This document shows, one piece after another, positions 17,032 to 25,758 of a stretch of 64,000 bases of DNA (its first letter is position 1; each line of letters opens with the position of its first letter). Origin of the DNA: Chryseobacterium phocaeense (GTDB lineage: Bacteria > Bacteroidota > Bacteroidia > Flavobacteriales > Weeksellaceae); assembly GCF_900169075.1 (NCBI RefSeq), contig NZ_LT827013.1, forward strand, positions 62,001 to 126,000, read 5' to 3'. Both the position numbers and the translations under genes were made by a program. The notes beneath the pieces are model-generated. The model was not told the DNA's origin. It worked only from the letters and a program-made list of their open reading frames with translations, and did not search any database.

Positions 17032-19839
17032 TTATTCAACGTTTTTCACTAAAATCCATCCTGTATATTTGATCGGAGTTTTTTCTTTATTGGTTTCATT
17101 CCAGTTGATATGGTACCAATAGGTTCCGGTTAAAAGCTTCTTGTCATAGTGTCTTCCGTCCCATTTATAATTATTGAATTTGTTTCCGGTGAAAACCATG
17201 TTCCCGTAACGGTCATAGATCATAAATGTAAGGTTTTCTTTGTATCCCAGTTCACTGTAATCGATGAAGTCATTTCTGTTATCTCCGTTAGGTGTAATAG
17301 CGTTAATCAGATTTGGAACTGTTACTTCTACCGTTGTAGGATCACAGTTGTACATATCTTTTACATAGAATGTATGCTGACCTCTCGTTAATCCTGTGAA
17401 TACATTGGAATCCTGCCAGTTATTTGGAGCGTCTACTGCATATTTGTAAGGAGGTTTTCCTCCGTCTACAATAACTGTTGCTGTTGTATTCGTAATCTCA
17501 ATTTTAGTGATCACCGGATCTTCAGCTTTTCTTACCCTCACCGTCTGCTTAAGCAAACATCCGTTCTTACCAAGGATTACAGAGTATTCACCAACTCCTA
17601 CATTCTGAATAGAAGATGTTGTAGCTCCTGTATTCCACAGATAAGATTCATATCCCGGACCAGCATCCAGATTTGTTGTGCTGTCTACACAGATGTATTG
17701 GTCTACAAGTATAGGAGATTTTTTTATTGGCAGGGCAATCAGCTCAATCTTTGCAATAGCTGTACAACCTTCGTTGGTGGTCACTTTTACGTAAACATAT
17801 CCTCCCGCAGACGGGTAATTGTCTGGAGTAGTGATCTCATTGGTCCCTGCATTCAGGTCAGCTAGTGTTGGGTAGTATTTTTTAGTTACCGCAGCGTAGT
17901 CTGTAATGTTCGCTTTAGTAAGATCAAAATAAGCATAAGGGTCTACATCGTACTGACATGCTTTGATTAATGCATCTCTTACTACGAACGGAACTACTGT
18001 AATATTTAATGTAACCTGCTCACAGTCTATAAATTCAGGGGCGTTACCACAGAATTTGTAAACGATCTGATCCGCACCAAAGTATCCGGAAGTTGGAACA
18101 TAAGTAATGGTGCCGTTTGAGTTGACAACAGCAGTACCATGTGTTGGCGGCGTAATAATCACCAGTGTTCCTGCTACAGGAGTCTGGGTAGAAGATGTAA
18201 ATGCCGGGGTAATTACTTTGGTAGAGCATGCGGTCAATGTCTTTGTAGTCAGTTTTAAACAGGTATGTACCTTATAGATAGGTGTTGTAATCGGCGGGCA
18301 TGTACCCATGGATACTTTTACCGTATAGTTTCCGGAAGCTGTAGGTGAGTAGGTATTGGCCGTAGCACCCGCAATGGCAGTTCCGTTTAAGAACCACTGG
18401 TAACCTTCGTAGCTGTCATCCACCTCCAGCACGATGCCCGGAGCACATTCTCCTGTTTTTTTCGCGATAACAGGAATCGATGAGAATCCGGCAAAATAAC
18501 CGCCATATCCAGCTGTACTGTATCCTCCGTTGATTCCTGCAGTTACTGCTTTGGTAGAAGTGATGGTAATATTTCCGGTAACATTTTCCACAGCGTAGGT
18601 TTCCCATTGTGTATTCCCAGTCAGTGGATAAGGTCCCTCTGCTGCTGTAGGAGGGGCGCCGTTTACCATAACAGTAGCGCCGGTTTCTGTCAGAATATTA
18701 AGCTTTAGGGAGATGGCAGATGTAATGCCCGGCATTTCATTGATTTTCCCGATTTCATCAATCCTTCTAGGCAGGAAACAGTTCAATGGCGGGATATAAT
18801 TGAATCCATTGGTGGCATCACTCGAGCCTACTCCAATAAACTGATATAAATAAACGTTTTTGGACGTGGAAATAAACATATTGGAATGGGTTCCTGCTCC
18901 CGGCTGGACCACATAGCTTGTTTCGTTGATTCTGTACCATCCTCCCGCATTAATCGTAGAAACGGGAGTGGTGGATCCGTTCAGGAATATTTCTGTGTTG
19001 TCCTGGGTTGCAATGATCAGACCGCCTTCCATATTAAGGGCCGGAGCTGTAGATTTTGTCTTTACCATGGCAAAGGTATTTCCAAGCCTGTCTGTTGGTA
19101 CAGACTGGTCAAGACTCGGATCTGTTCCTGTGGTGGAAGTTGAAAAGTTACCGTTACAGCTACCATTGGTAAGCGTAATCGGTTTATCTGAGACAATTTT
19201 AGCGCCCATAAAGCCTGACTGATTGGCAGCCACGTTTCCCGGCCCTGCCAGGATAAATGATTTTCCTTTATTTATGGTGAAGGTATGGGTAGTTCCTGTA
19301 GGAGTTCCCCCGAAAAAGGTTACGGGGTTGGTCCAGCTTACCGTAACGGTGGTATTGTCTTCGGTAGCCAGAACTCCTGCTGTAAAATTATAGAACGAAT
19401 CGGTGTCGGTATTGGGAGCAGTTGCTACGAAAAATTCTTTTCCCGTACCTGCTTTTCCTTTGCTGGTAATAATTTCACCATGGGCAAACTGCGCAATCCT
19501 TAAACTGCAGTAGAAAGGTTTGTCACCTTTTAAGTACAAACCTTTGGTACTTACCTGGAAAGCATCAGCCGCTGTATTAGCTGAAATGATGCTGGGATCT
19601 ACTGTGTAGGTCTGCGGATCTCCTTTACTTACCGTAAGGGTAGTAAGCGGGGTCGCCGAATTGTTATTATATATTTTTACTTCAAAAGGCGTTACTGAAT
19701 CAGTGGAAATATATAGCCTGTTGGTATATCCTCCGAAGCTATCATAATACGGAGCAATCCAATGCTCGGTATCCCTCTGCGCCAGAAGGGTATTTACTGA
19801 TAAAAGAAATAATACTAAACTGAGTAGAAATCTTTTCAT
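17032..19839 (-). CDS. T9SS-exported surface protein, IgGFc-binding-like N-terminus and type B sorting domain
   Basis: A 935-residue protein, closest to the 947-residue neighbour. It has a signal peptide (LFLLSVNTLLAQ), RDTEHWIAPYYDSFGGYTNR and an IgGFc_binding-like region with FNYIPPLNCFLPRRIDEIG. Ig-like units include YQWFLNGTAIAGATANTYS and GADQIVYKFCGNAPEFIDC. The sorting domain is LINAITPNGDNRNDFIDYSE ... YTGWILVKNVE. Three such genes in a row in the same direction point to local duplication. They probably have separate transcripts, because each has its own -10 box (here TAAATTTG at 19862-19869) and a terminator follows the second and third. Confidence 0.9.
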   Translation of the reverse strand: MKRFLLSLVLFLLSVNTLLAQRDTEHWIAPYYDSFGGYTNRLYISTDSVTPFEVKIYNNNSATPLTTLTVSKGDPQTYTVDPSIISANTAADAFQVSTKGLYLKGDKPFYCSLRIAQFAHGEIITSKGKAGTGKEFFVATAPNTDTDSFYNFTAGVLATEDNTTVTVSWTNPVTFFGGTPTGTTHTFTINKGKSFILAGPGNVAANQSGFMGAKIVSDKPITLTNGSCNGNFSTSTTGTDPSLDQSVPTDRLGNTFAMVKTKSTAPALNMEGGLIIATQDNTEIFLNGSTTPVSTINAGGWYRINETSYVVQPGAGTHSNMFISTSKNVYLYQFIGVGSSDATNGFNYIPPLNCFLPRRIDEIGKINEMPGITSAISLKLNILTETGATVMVNGAPPTAAEGPYPLTGNTQWETYAVENVTGNITITSTKAVTAGINGGYSTAGYGGYFAGFSSIPVIAKKTGECAPGIVLEVDDSYEGYQWFLNGTAIAGATANTYSPTASGNYTVKVSMGTCPPITTPIYKVHTCLKLTTKTLTACSTKVITPAFTSSTQTPVAGTLVIITPPTHGTAVVNSNGTITYVPTSGYFGADQIVYKFCGNAPEFIDCEQVTLNITVVPFVVRDALIKACQYDVDPYAYFDLTKANITDYAAVTKKYYPTLADLNAGTNEITTPDNYPSAGGYVYVKVTTNEGCTAIAKIELIALPIKKSPILVDQYICVDSTTNLDAGPGYESYLWNTGATTSSIQNVGVGEYSVILGKNGCLLKQTVRVRKAEDPVITKIEITNTTATVIVDGGKPPYKYAVDAPNNWQDSNVFTGLTRGQHTFYVKDMYNCDPTTVEVTVPNLINAITPNGDNRNDFIDYSELGYKENLTFMIYDRYGNMVFTGNKFNNYKWDGRHYDKKLLTGTYWYHINWNETNKEKTPIKYTGWILVKNVE

Positions 19840-20010
19840 GTGTGTGGAATTAGGATTTCTACAAATTTAAAATAATATTTGAAATAGTATTAAATAAATA
19901 TAACAAAAGTTAAAAATTATTCACGATATTTAACTAAAGGCCGTCCGGAATATGAAACTGGTAATTTTGTATGGTCTTGTAAAGTGCCTCCATAACTGCA
20001 GTATGATCAT

Positions 20011-20040
20011 AAAAAAAATCCCGGTGAATTTTCACCGGGA
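20011..20040 (-). terminator. Intrinsic terminator of tsf
   Basis: A perfect 10-bp stem ATCCCGGTGA / TCACCGGGAT with a 4-base loop and seven Ts on the minus strand, 24 bases after the tsf stop. Confidence 0.9.
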
Positions 20041-20063
20041 TTGTATAATTTATTGAAAGAGGA

Positions 20064-20891
20064 TTAAGCTAAGCTTACTCTTACAAATCCTGTTACTTTA
20101 AGGTCAGCATTTACAGATTTCACATAGTCAGCAACTGAAATAGAGTTGTCCTTGATGAAATCCTGGTGTACCAAAGTGTTGTCTTTGTAGAATCTCTGCA
20201 TTTTACCTTTAAGGATATTGTCGATAATGTTTGCAGGCTTACCTTCTTCAGTAAGTTTATGTCTTTCGATTTCTAATTCCTTATCAATCGTCTCCTGAGA
20301 AACTCTTGTTTCATCCAAAGCGATAGGGTTCATAGCAGCAACCTGCATAGAAACAGACTTAGCAGCTTCGTCAGCACCATCTACCTTAGCAGAAAGGGAA
20401 GTGATCGCAGCAATTTTGTTTCCAGCATGGATGTAAGCACCAAGGTATGGTCCTTCGATTCTTTCGAAAACTCCGATTTCGATTTTCTCACCGATAACTC
20501 CTGTTTGCTCAATTAATTTTTCAGCAACAGTGATTCCGTGGAAATCTGTAGCTAAAAGCTCTTCTTTAGTAGCCGCGAAGATTGCCATTTCAGCCAGTTC
20601 GTAAGCCAGTTCAATGAACGCTTCGTTTTTACCCACGAAGTCAGTTTCGCAGTTAAGAGAAATAACAGCACCTAAAGTGTTGTCTTCGTTTACTCTTGCA
20701 ATTACTGCTCCTTCAGTAGATTCTCTGTCAGCTCTGTTAGCCGCTACTTTCTGTCCTTTTTTTCTAAGGATATCTACAGCTTTTTCGAAGTCTCCTTCTG
20801 CTTCAACTAGAGCTTTCTTGCAGTCCATCATACCTGCACCTGTTTGGTTTCTTAATTTTGCTACGTCTGCAGCAGCTGGTGTATAAGACAT
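20064..20891 (-). CDS. tsf: Translation elongation factor Ts
   Basis: A 275-residue protein. The N-terminal UBA-like domain has VAKLRNQTGAGMMDCKKALV. The nucleotide-exchange core has NCETDFVGKNEAF, and the C-terminal part SVADYVKSVNADLKVTGFVR. It is the GDP/GTP exchange factor of EF-Tu. In most bacteria it lies directly behind rpsB. Here it lies 13.5 kb away in reverse orientation, with its own promoter box (20953-20960) and terminator (20011-20040), so its expression no longer depends on the S2 promoter. The protein shows no damage. Confidence 0.97.
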   Translation of the reverse strand: MSYTPAAADVAKLRNQTGAGMMDCKKALVEAEGDFEKAVDILRKKGQKVAANRADRESTEGAVIARVNEDNTLGAVISLNCETDFVGKNEAFIELAYELAEMAIFAATKEELLATDFHGITVAEKLIEQTGVIGEKIEIGVFERIEGPYLGAYIHAGNKIAAITSLSAKVDGADEAAKSVSMQVAAMNPIALDETRVSQETIDKELEIERHKLTEEGKPANIIDNILKGKMQRFYKDNTLVHQDFIKDNSISVADYVKSVNADLKVTGFVRVSLA

Positions 20892-20952
20892 AATATCTAT
20901 TATTTTTTATTTAAAGATTAGTATTAATTTTTAGCTTAATTTTAGAGCAGTG

Positions 20953-20960
20953 CAAAGATA
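20953..20960 (-). promoter_or_regulatory. -10-type box of tsf
   Basis: TATCTTTG on the minus strand, 62 bases before the tsf start codon, fits the TAnnTTTG consensus. No good TTTG is seen 19 bases further upstream, so only this half of the promoter is supported. Confidence 0.55.
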
Positions 20961-21035
20961 ATGATTTTAATGATAAACTAAAAAATGACTTTTCACGTTA
21001 TTGATATATTTAATATTATTTTAAAGGCTTGATTA

Positions 21036-21791
21036 ATGAAAAAAATCCTTCTCCTTATATTTTTATGCATTTTTACACTAGGTTTTTCTCAAAAAAAGAA
21101 AAAAACGAAATCTAAAGCCGTTGTAGAAAAAGAAACCGTTATCATCTATACAGAGCAGGATGCTGATGCTTCAAAAGAAGCCAGGGTTATTGCCGGTTTT
21201 CTGAAACAAAATCCGGGACATGCCAAAACAGATTATTTTAAAAGAAAACTGATTGATTTGATCATGGCGGATAATTCACCGGAAGCTAAACCAACCATAA
21301 AACCAATCAGTAAAGATAAAATTGAAAAAATTGTTCAGAATAATGAGCTGAACAGCGGTAAAGTGATTGCAGTTAATAAAGCAACACCAGAAAGTAACAG
21401 CAAAAATTCAGATAAAGTGAATGATGCTATCAATGCTTTGAAAGAAGAGAGGCTGGCTGCTTCCAAAAGTTCAGCAAAAACTGCTGGTGTCGCCAAATCC
21501 GAACCCAGTGAAGCCAATAAGAAAACTGCAGCCATGCTTACCCACCTTTTCAATAATGATCTGAACAAAAATGAAGCTTATATCAATATCAAGAACAGGT
21601 CCAGCTGCAACCTGATCGTTAAAATAAGCGGAAAAAAATATTATAACCTGAGTGTTCCCGCAAAAGGACAGAATTTTATCCTGATAGATAAAGGGGAATA
21701 TGTACTTACCACTATGGTGTGTGATGCAAAATATTCATCCATTAAGAAAATAACACAGGATATCGAGATTGCACTCAACGTTTCTGAGTAG
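21036..21791 (+). CDS. Secreted protein with DUF6759-like domain, fourth paralogue
   Basis: A 251-residue protein with a signal peptide (LLLIFLCIFTLGFSQ), then a Lys-rich start (KKKKTKSKAVVEKE). The N-terminal part has 'VIAGFLKQNPGHAKTDYFKR', a diverged form of the HPDDP segment of the other copies. The C-terminal domain (~165-245) has AAMLTHLFNNDLNKNEA, INIKNRSSCNLIVKISG, YYNLSVPAKGQNFILIDKG and MVCDAKYSSIK. It is the only family member on the plus strand and lies just beyond tsf, that is, at the other edge of the proposed inversion. It converges with accA at a shared terminator. Confidence 0.75.
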   Translation: MKKILLLIFLCIFTLGFSQKKKKTKSKAVVEKETVIIYTEQDADASKEARVIAGFLKQNPGHAKTDYFKRKLIDLIMADNSPEAKPTIKPISKDKIEKIVQNNELNSGKVIAVNKATPESNSKNSDKVNDAINALKEERLAASKSSAKTAGVAKSEPSEANKKTAAMLTHLFNNDLNKNEAYINIKNRSSCNLIVKISGKKYYNLSVPAKGQNFILIDKGEYVLTTMVCDAKYSSIKKITQDIEIALNVSE

Positions 21792-21813
21792 AAAAAATAA
21801 GAAGGAAACTATA

Positions 21814-21852
21814 AAAAAAGCGGTTAAGAATTTTTTTCTTAACCGCTTTTAA
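21814..21852. terminator. Bidirectional intrinsic terminator
   Basis: A 14-bp stem AAAGCGGTTAAGAA / TTCTTAACCGCTTT with flanking A- and T-runs, between the convergent DUF6759-like gene and accA. Confidence 0.9.
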
Positions 21853-21856
21853 TTTT

Positions 21857-22813
21857 TTATCCTTTAAACTGTCCCATCGCAATGAATTTCTCCTGTCTCT
21901 GGGTTTCAAGTTCCTGTCCTGAGAATTTTGAAAAAGCTTTGATATTCTGTAAAATTGAATTTTTCAGATTCAGATACGCTGTTTCAGGATCGTACTGGGC
22001 ACCTCCAAGCGGCTCCTCAATAATACCGTCGATGAATTTTTCTCTTAATGCATCTTTTGGGGTAAGGTTCAGTGCATTGGCTGCATCTTCCTTGTGATCC
22101 CAGTTTCTCCATAAGATGGAAGAACAGCTTTCCGGTGCAATTACGGTGTACCATGTATTTTCAAGCATGTATACTTTGTTTCCTACACCTATTCCCAGGG
22201 CTCCGCCGCTCGCTCCTTCACCAATAATATAAGTGAAAATAGGCGTTTTAAGCTGAACCATTTCGAAAATATTTCTGGCAATAGCTTCTCCCTGTCCTCT
22301 TTCTTCAGCTTCCAATCCCGGATAGGCTCCCGGTGTATCTACTAAAGTTACTACAGGAATCTTGAATTTTTCAGCAAGCTTCATCAGTCGCAAAGCTTTT
22401 CTGTATCCTTCAGGATTCGGCATTCCGAATCTTCTGTATTGTCTTTCTTTGGTGGTTCTCCCTTTCTGGGTTCCTATGATCATTACTTTCTGACCGTCCA
22501 ATGTAGCTAAACCACCAATCATTGCAGGGTCATCTGCGAAATTTCTGTCTCCGTGAAGTTCCAGGAAACTTCCTTTATCCACCATTCCATTGATATAGTC
22601 TATAGTATACGGACGATCCGGATGACGGGATAATTGTACTCTTTGCCAAGGGGTAAGATTTCCATAGATTTCTTTTTTCTTTTCTAAAATCTTATCCTCA
22701 ATCTGGCTGCATGCTAATTTTACATCAACACCACTTTCTTCTCCTACTAAAGAACAAGTTTGAAGTTGATCCATCAGATCTTTTATAGGAAGTTCGAAAC
22801 TTAAATATTCCAT
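21857..22813 (-). CDS. accA: Acetyl-CoA carboxylase carboxyltransferase subunit alpha
   Basis: A 318-residue protein of normal length. It has the crotonase-fold core with [57 protein letters not shown] and [19 protein letters not shown]. With AccD it forms the transferase that moves the carboxyl group from biotin to acetyl-CoA in fatty acid synthesis. accD is not in the window; accB and accC are 26 kb away. A TAAATTTG box lies at 22837-22844 on the minus strand. gltX ends 48 bases upstream. Confidence 0.97.
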   Translation of the reverse strand: MEYLSFELPIKDLMDQLQTCSLVGEESGVDVKLACSQIEDKILEKKKEIYGNLTPWQRVQLSRHPDRPYTIDYINGMVDKGSFLELHGDRNFADDPAMIGGLATLDGQKVMIIGTQKGRTTKERQYRRFGMPNPEGYRKALRLMKLAEKFKIPVVTLVDTPGAYPGLEAEERGQGEAIARNIFEMVQLKTPIFTYIIGEGASGGALGIGVGNKVYMLENTWYTVIAPESCSSILWRNWDHKEDAANALNLTPKDALREKFIDGIIEEPLGGAQYDPETAYLNLKNSILQNIKAFSKFSGQELETQRQEKFIAMGQFKG

Positions 22814-22861
22814 TTCTTGAAGTAAATTAAATCTTTCAAATTTATGAAAAATTATGAAAAA

Positions 22862-24589
22862 CTATTTAAAATTATTGATTGCATTGTTTATTCGGGAGAT
22901 ACTTTCCTCTTTTCCAATCAGTTCCATGATGTCCGGAACATCCGGGCCTTTCAGTTCTCCTACCAGAGACAAACGCAGCGGCATCATCACTTTTCCCATT
23001 CCAAGACCTTTGTTTTCGGCAAAATCGTGAACGGCCTGCTTAAGGATTTCAGCGGTGAACTCAGTAGTGGTAAGACTATCTGCAAGCTCTCCTAAAACGG
23101 CAGATGTTTCTTCATTCCATGCTTTTTTAGAGGCTTTTTCGTCATAAGAAACCGGTGCTTCAAAGAAAAATTTTCCGTTTTCGTAGATATCTTTCGGGAA
23201 AGTAGCTCTTTCTTTCATCAGGTTGATGATTCTTATGAGCTTTTCATCAGAAACTCCGGAAAGTTCAGATACGGTATTTTTTAAGATCTGAAGAAGCTCT
23301 TCATTAGATTTCATCTGGATATACTGGTGATTGAACCACTCTGATTTTTCTTTGCTGAATCTTGCACCAGCCTTGTGAACTTTATGAAGATCAAATTCTT
23401 TACCCATTTCTTCCAGTGAAAGAACCTCTTTATCATCAGCAGGAGACCATCCTAACAAGGCTACCATGTTGATAAACGCTTCAGGAAGATATCCGTTTTC
23501 TCTGTATCCTTTGGAAACCGCCCCGGTCACAGGATCTTTGAAATCCAGCGGAAATACAGGGAATCCGAATTTATCACCGTCTCTTTTGCTTAATTTTCCG
23601 GAAAGCCCTTTCTTTAAAAACTGTTTCACAGAAGCAGTTAACGGATTGTCCTGATCGTTTTCGCCCAGCATGGATTTAAATCTCGGACTTTTTACTTCCG
23701 CAAAGAATGATTTAATAAGTTCTGCTGATTCATCAAAAGAAAACTGACTGTTTTTCATTACAAATTCATCGGTAAAAGATTTGGTAATGCTGTCGATATT
23801 ATCTTTATTGATTAATGTAGAAACATCCGGTTTCAGAATAAGAGAAAGGTGGGCAAACTGTGGAGCTTCCCAGCCCATGGCCTCATACAATAAAGTGTGT
23901 AAGCCTAGTGATGGCAGCCATTCTTCCCCACGGATCACGTGAGAAATCTTCATTTCATGGTCATCAATGATGTTGGCGAAATGGTAAGTAGGCATTCCGT
24001 CGTTTTTTACAAGGACTTTATCGTCCAGTGTATTGGTATTCACGGAAGAATTTCCGCGAATGATATCTTCAAGATTCAGAGTTCTGTCTACCGGCATTTT
24101 GAATCTTACCACATAGGGTGTTTTTTCATCCAGTAATTTCTGTACTTCTTCTTCAGAAAGTGCCAGGCTGTTTCTCAAACGGTTTCTGGTTCTGTTGTCA
24201 TAGGAGAAAACTTCTCCTTTTGCCTCAAATTCAGAACGGATTGCATCCAGCTCTTCGGGCGTATCAAAAGCGATATAGGCGTAGTCTGTTTTCAGGATCT
24301 GCTCCGTATACCTGTCGTAGATCTCTCTTCTTTCAGACTGTCTGTAAGGGGCATATTTTCCTCCTTTTTTAGGACTTTCATCAGGGATGATTCCGCACCA
24401 TTCTAAAGCTTCTTCGATGTAATCTTCAGCTCCTTCTACGTATCTTGCCGTATCCGTATCTTCAATCCGAAGAACAAATTCACCACCCTGGTTTTTAGCA
24501 AAAAGATAATCATATAATGCGGTTCTTACGCCTCCCAAATGCAAAGGTCCCGTAGGACTTGGAGCAAAACGGACTCTTACTTTCTCCAT
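22862..24589 (-). CDS. gltX: Glutamate--tRNA ligase with an insertion before the KMSKS loop
   Basis: 575 residues from the ATG at 24589 (MEKVRVRFAPSPTGPLHLG); a longer frame to 24610 adds nothing known. The HIGH-like motif (PLHLGGVRTALYDY) and VLRIEDTDTARY are intact. The KMSKS-like motif is GKLSKRDGDK near residues 331-340. Most bacterial GluRS are about 470-510 residues. Here the extra length comes from roughly 75 residues (about 256-330) between AHLSLILKPD and GKLSKRDG, where other members have only a few residues. The insert reads as a soluble helical segment. A TAAATTTG box lies at 24608-24615. The enzyme charges tRNA-Glu and is probably essential. Confidence 0.95.
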   Translation of the reverse strand: MEKVRVRFAPSPTGPLHLGGVRTALYDYLFAKNQGGEFVLRIEDTDTARYVEGAEDYIEEALEWCGIIPDESPKKGGKYAPYRQSERREIYDRYTEQILKTDYAYIAFDTPEELDAIRSEFEAKGEVFSYDNRTRNRLRNSLALSEEEVQKLLDEKTPYVVRFKMPVDRTLNLEDIIRGNSSVNTNTLDDKVLVKNDGMPTYHFANIIDDHEMKISHVIRGEEWLPSLGLHTLLYEAMGWEAPQFAHLSLILKPDVSTLINKDNIDSITKSFTDEFVMKNSQFSFDESAELIKSFFAEVKSPRFKSMLGENDQDNPLTASVKQFLKKGLSGKLSKRDGDKFGFPVFPLDFKDPVTGAVSKGYRENGYLPEAFINMVALLGWSPADDKEVLSLEEMGKEFDLHKVHKAGARFSKEKSEWFNHQYIQMKSNEELLQILKNTVSELSGVSDEKLIRIINLMKERATFPKDIYENGKFFFEAPVSYDEKASKKAWNEETSAVLGELADSLTTTEFTAEILKQAVHDFAENKGLGMGKVMMPLRLSLVGELKGPDVPDIMELIGKEESISRINNAINNFK

Positions 24590-24677
24590 TTCAATAAAAA
24601 TTTTGTGCAAATTTACTTAAAATTACCCGAGTTGAAGGCAAGAAAGTTGAGATTAAAGGGGCGAAAGCCGGACGCTT

Positions 24678-24820
24678 GAGGATGGAAGTTACTGTCAGGC
24701 TGATAATATCTTACGGTTGTAGTAAGATTTGATTTAAAATATTTAAAAGAAATCAATAAAATCAGACGTCAGCTGATTTTTAGATGGCTGAATAACTTCC
24801 ATCCTCCAGCTTCTGACTTC
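24678..24820. repeat. Heptamer array and inverted copy between gltX and a glycosyltransferase gene
   Basis: On the minus strand, 5 bases behind the GT2 stop codon, four units follow in 7-base phase: GAAGTCA, GAAGCTG, GAGGATG, GAAGTTA (24793-24820). An inverted copy of the last two units (GAGGATGGAAGTTA) lies at 24678-24691, giving a perfect 14-bp inverted repeat with arms about 100 bases apart. Confidence 0.65.
24759..24781 (-). terminator. Probable terminator of the polysaccharide gene cluster
   Basis: A stem AAAATCAG / CTGATTTT (8 bp, loop of 7) followed on the minus strand by a T-rich stretch. It lies 45 bases behind the last gene of the cluster. Confidence 0.55.
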
Positions 24821-24825
24821 CTGTC

Positions 24826-25731
24826 TTATTTAAGCATCAGCAGCTTGAAGAACAATACCGGATTTTTATATTTGATCCTGTATTTTTCCTTTTTCCATTC
24901 TTTCTGAAGTCTCTTTTTTTCAGATTCCGAGTTGGTTTCTGATAAAAGAATCTCATATTTGAAATGAATGAGATTTAGCTTGTATTTTTTATAAAGCTCT
25001 TTGTCTGCCTTTATATAATCCAGGTATTTATGAGTGACTTTTTCATAGGAATCCTTCATTACCTTCCAGTTTCTGGAAAGACTGGTGGAAAGAATTCTGT
25101 AGTAGAATAGTTTTTTGTCAATGAATCCGATTTTGTATCCTTTGAAAGTCAGTCTTAGGTTCATATCCCAGTCTTCGGTATTGATGTTTTCGTCAAACGG
25201 ATATTGCACCAGAAGTTCTCTTTTTACGAATGTTCCTACGTTGGCTGTTTTGTTTCCCGAAACATTTTCATGAAAAAATTGATCAAGGCTTTCTATCACC
25301 TGTTTTTTTTCTTTCGGGGTATAGATGTCGGTGGTTTTATCTTCAGACTGGTAATATTTGTATCCGTCCGAAAGGATAAAGTCTATTTTTTTTTCCTCGA
25401 TGTAGGCTACCTTTTCTGAAAGATGATCTTCCGTTAACCAGTCGTCTCCGGAAAGCACAGATACGTATTGGCCGGAAGCCTCTGAAACTGCAATATTGAG
25501 GTTTTTTGCCACTCCAAAACTTTCCGTATTCCGGATCATCTTATAATGCTTCGCAAATTTTGAAAGTGCTTTTTCTGCATTTTCAAATGTGTGGTCTTTC
25601 GAGGCATTATCCAGAAAGATGATTTCATAATTGGGATAATCCTGTGAAATAGCAGACACACATGCCTGTTCAATGAACTTCTCGTGGTTCATGGTGATGA
25701 TGATGAGGCTTACAAGTGGAGGTGTGTTCAT
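24826..25731 (-). CDS. Family 2 glycosyltransferase
   Basis: A 301-residue protein of the GT-A fold. It starts with PPLVSLIIITMNHEKFIEQ and has the nucleotide-sugar part NYEIIFLDNASKDHTFENA. The metal-binding motif is an SGDDW variant of DxD (VLSGDDWLTEDHL, ~residue 95). The acceptor side has NTEDWDMNLRLTFKG (~185), the ED pair being the likely catalytic base. It transfers an activated sugar to a growing surface glycan; donor and acceptor cannot be read. It is the last gene of the minus-strand cluster, 27 bases behind the GT-C gene. Confidence 0.9.
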   Translation of the reverse strand: MNTPPLVSLIIITMNHEKFIEQACVSAISQDYPNYEIIFLDNASKDHTFENAEKALSKFAKHYKMIRNTESFGVAKNLNIAVSEASGQYVSVLSGDDWLTEDHLSEKVAYIEEKKIDFILSDGYKYYQSEDKTTDIYTPKEKKQVIESLDQFFHENVSGNKTANVGTFVKRELLVQYPFDENINTEDWDMNLRLTFKGYKIGFIDKKLFYYRILSTSLSRNWKVMKDSYEKVTHKYLDYIKADKELYKKYKLNLIHFKYEILLSETNSESEKKRLQKEWKKEKYRIKYKNPVLFFKLLMLK

Positions 25732-25758
25732 GTTTATGGTGCTTATACGGACTTTAAT

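Noticed and set aside
24678..24820. Inverted 14-bp repeat considered as ends of an insertion sequence
   Set aside because: Only about 100 bases lie between the arms, with no transposase and no target duplication; the units fit the heptamer arrays better.
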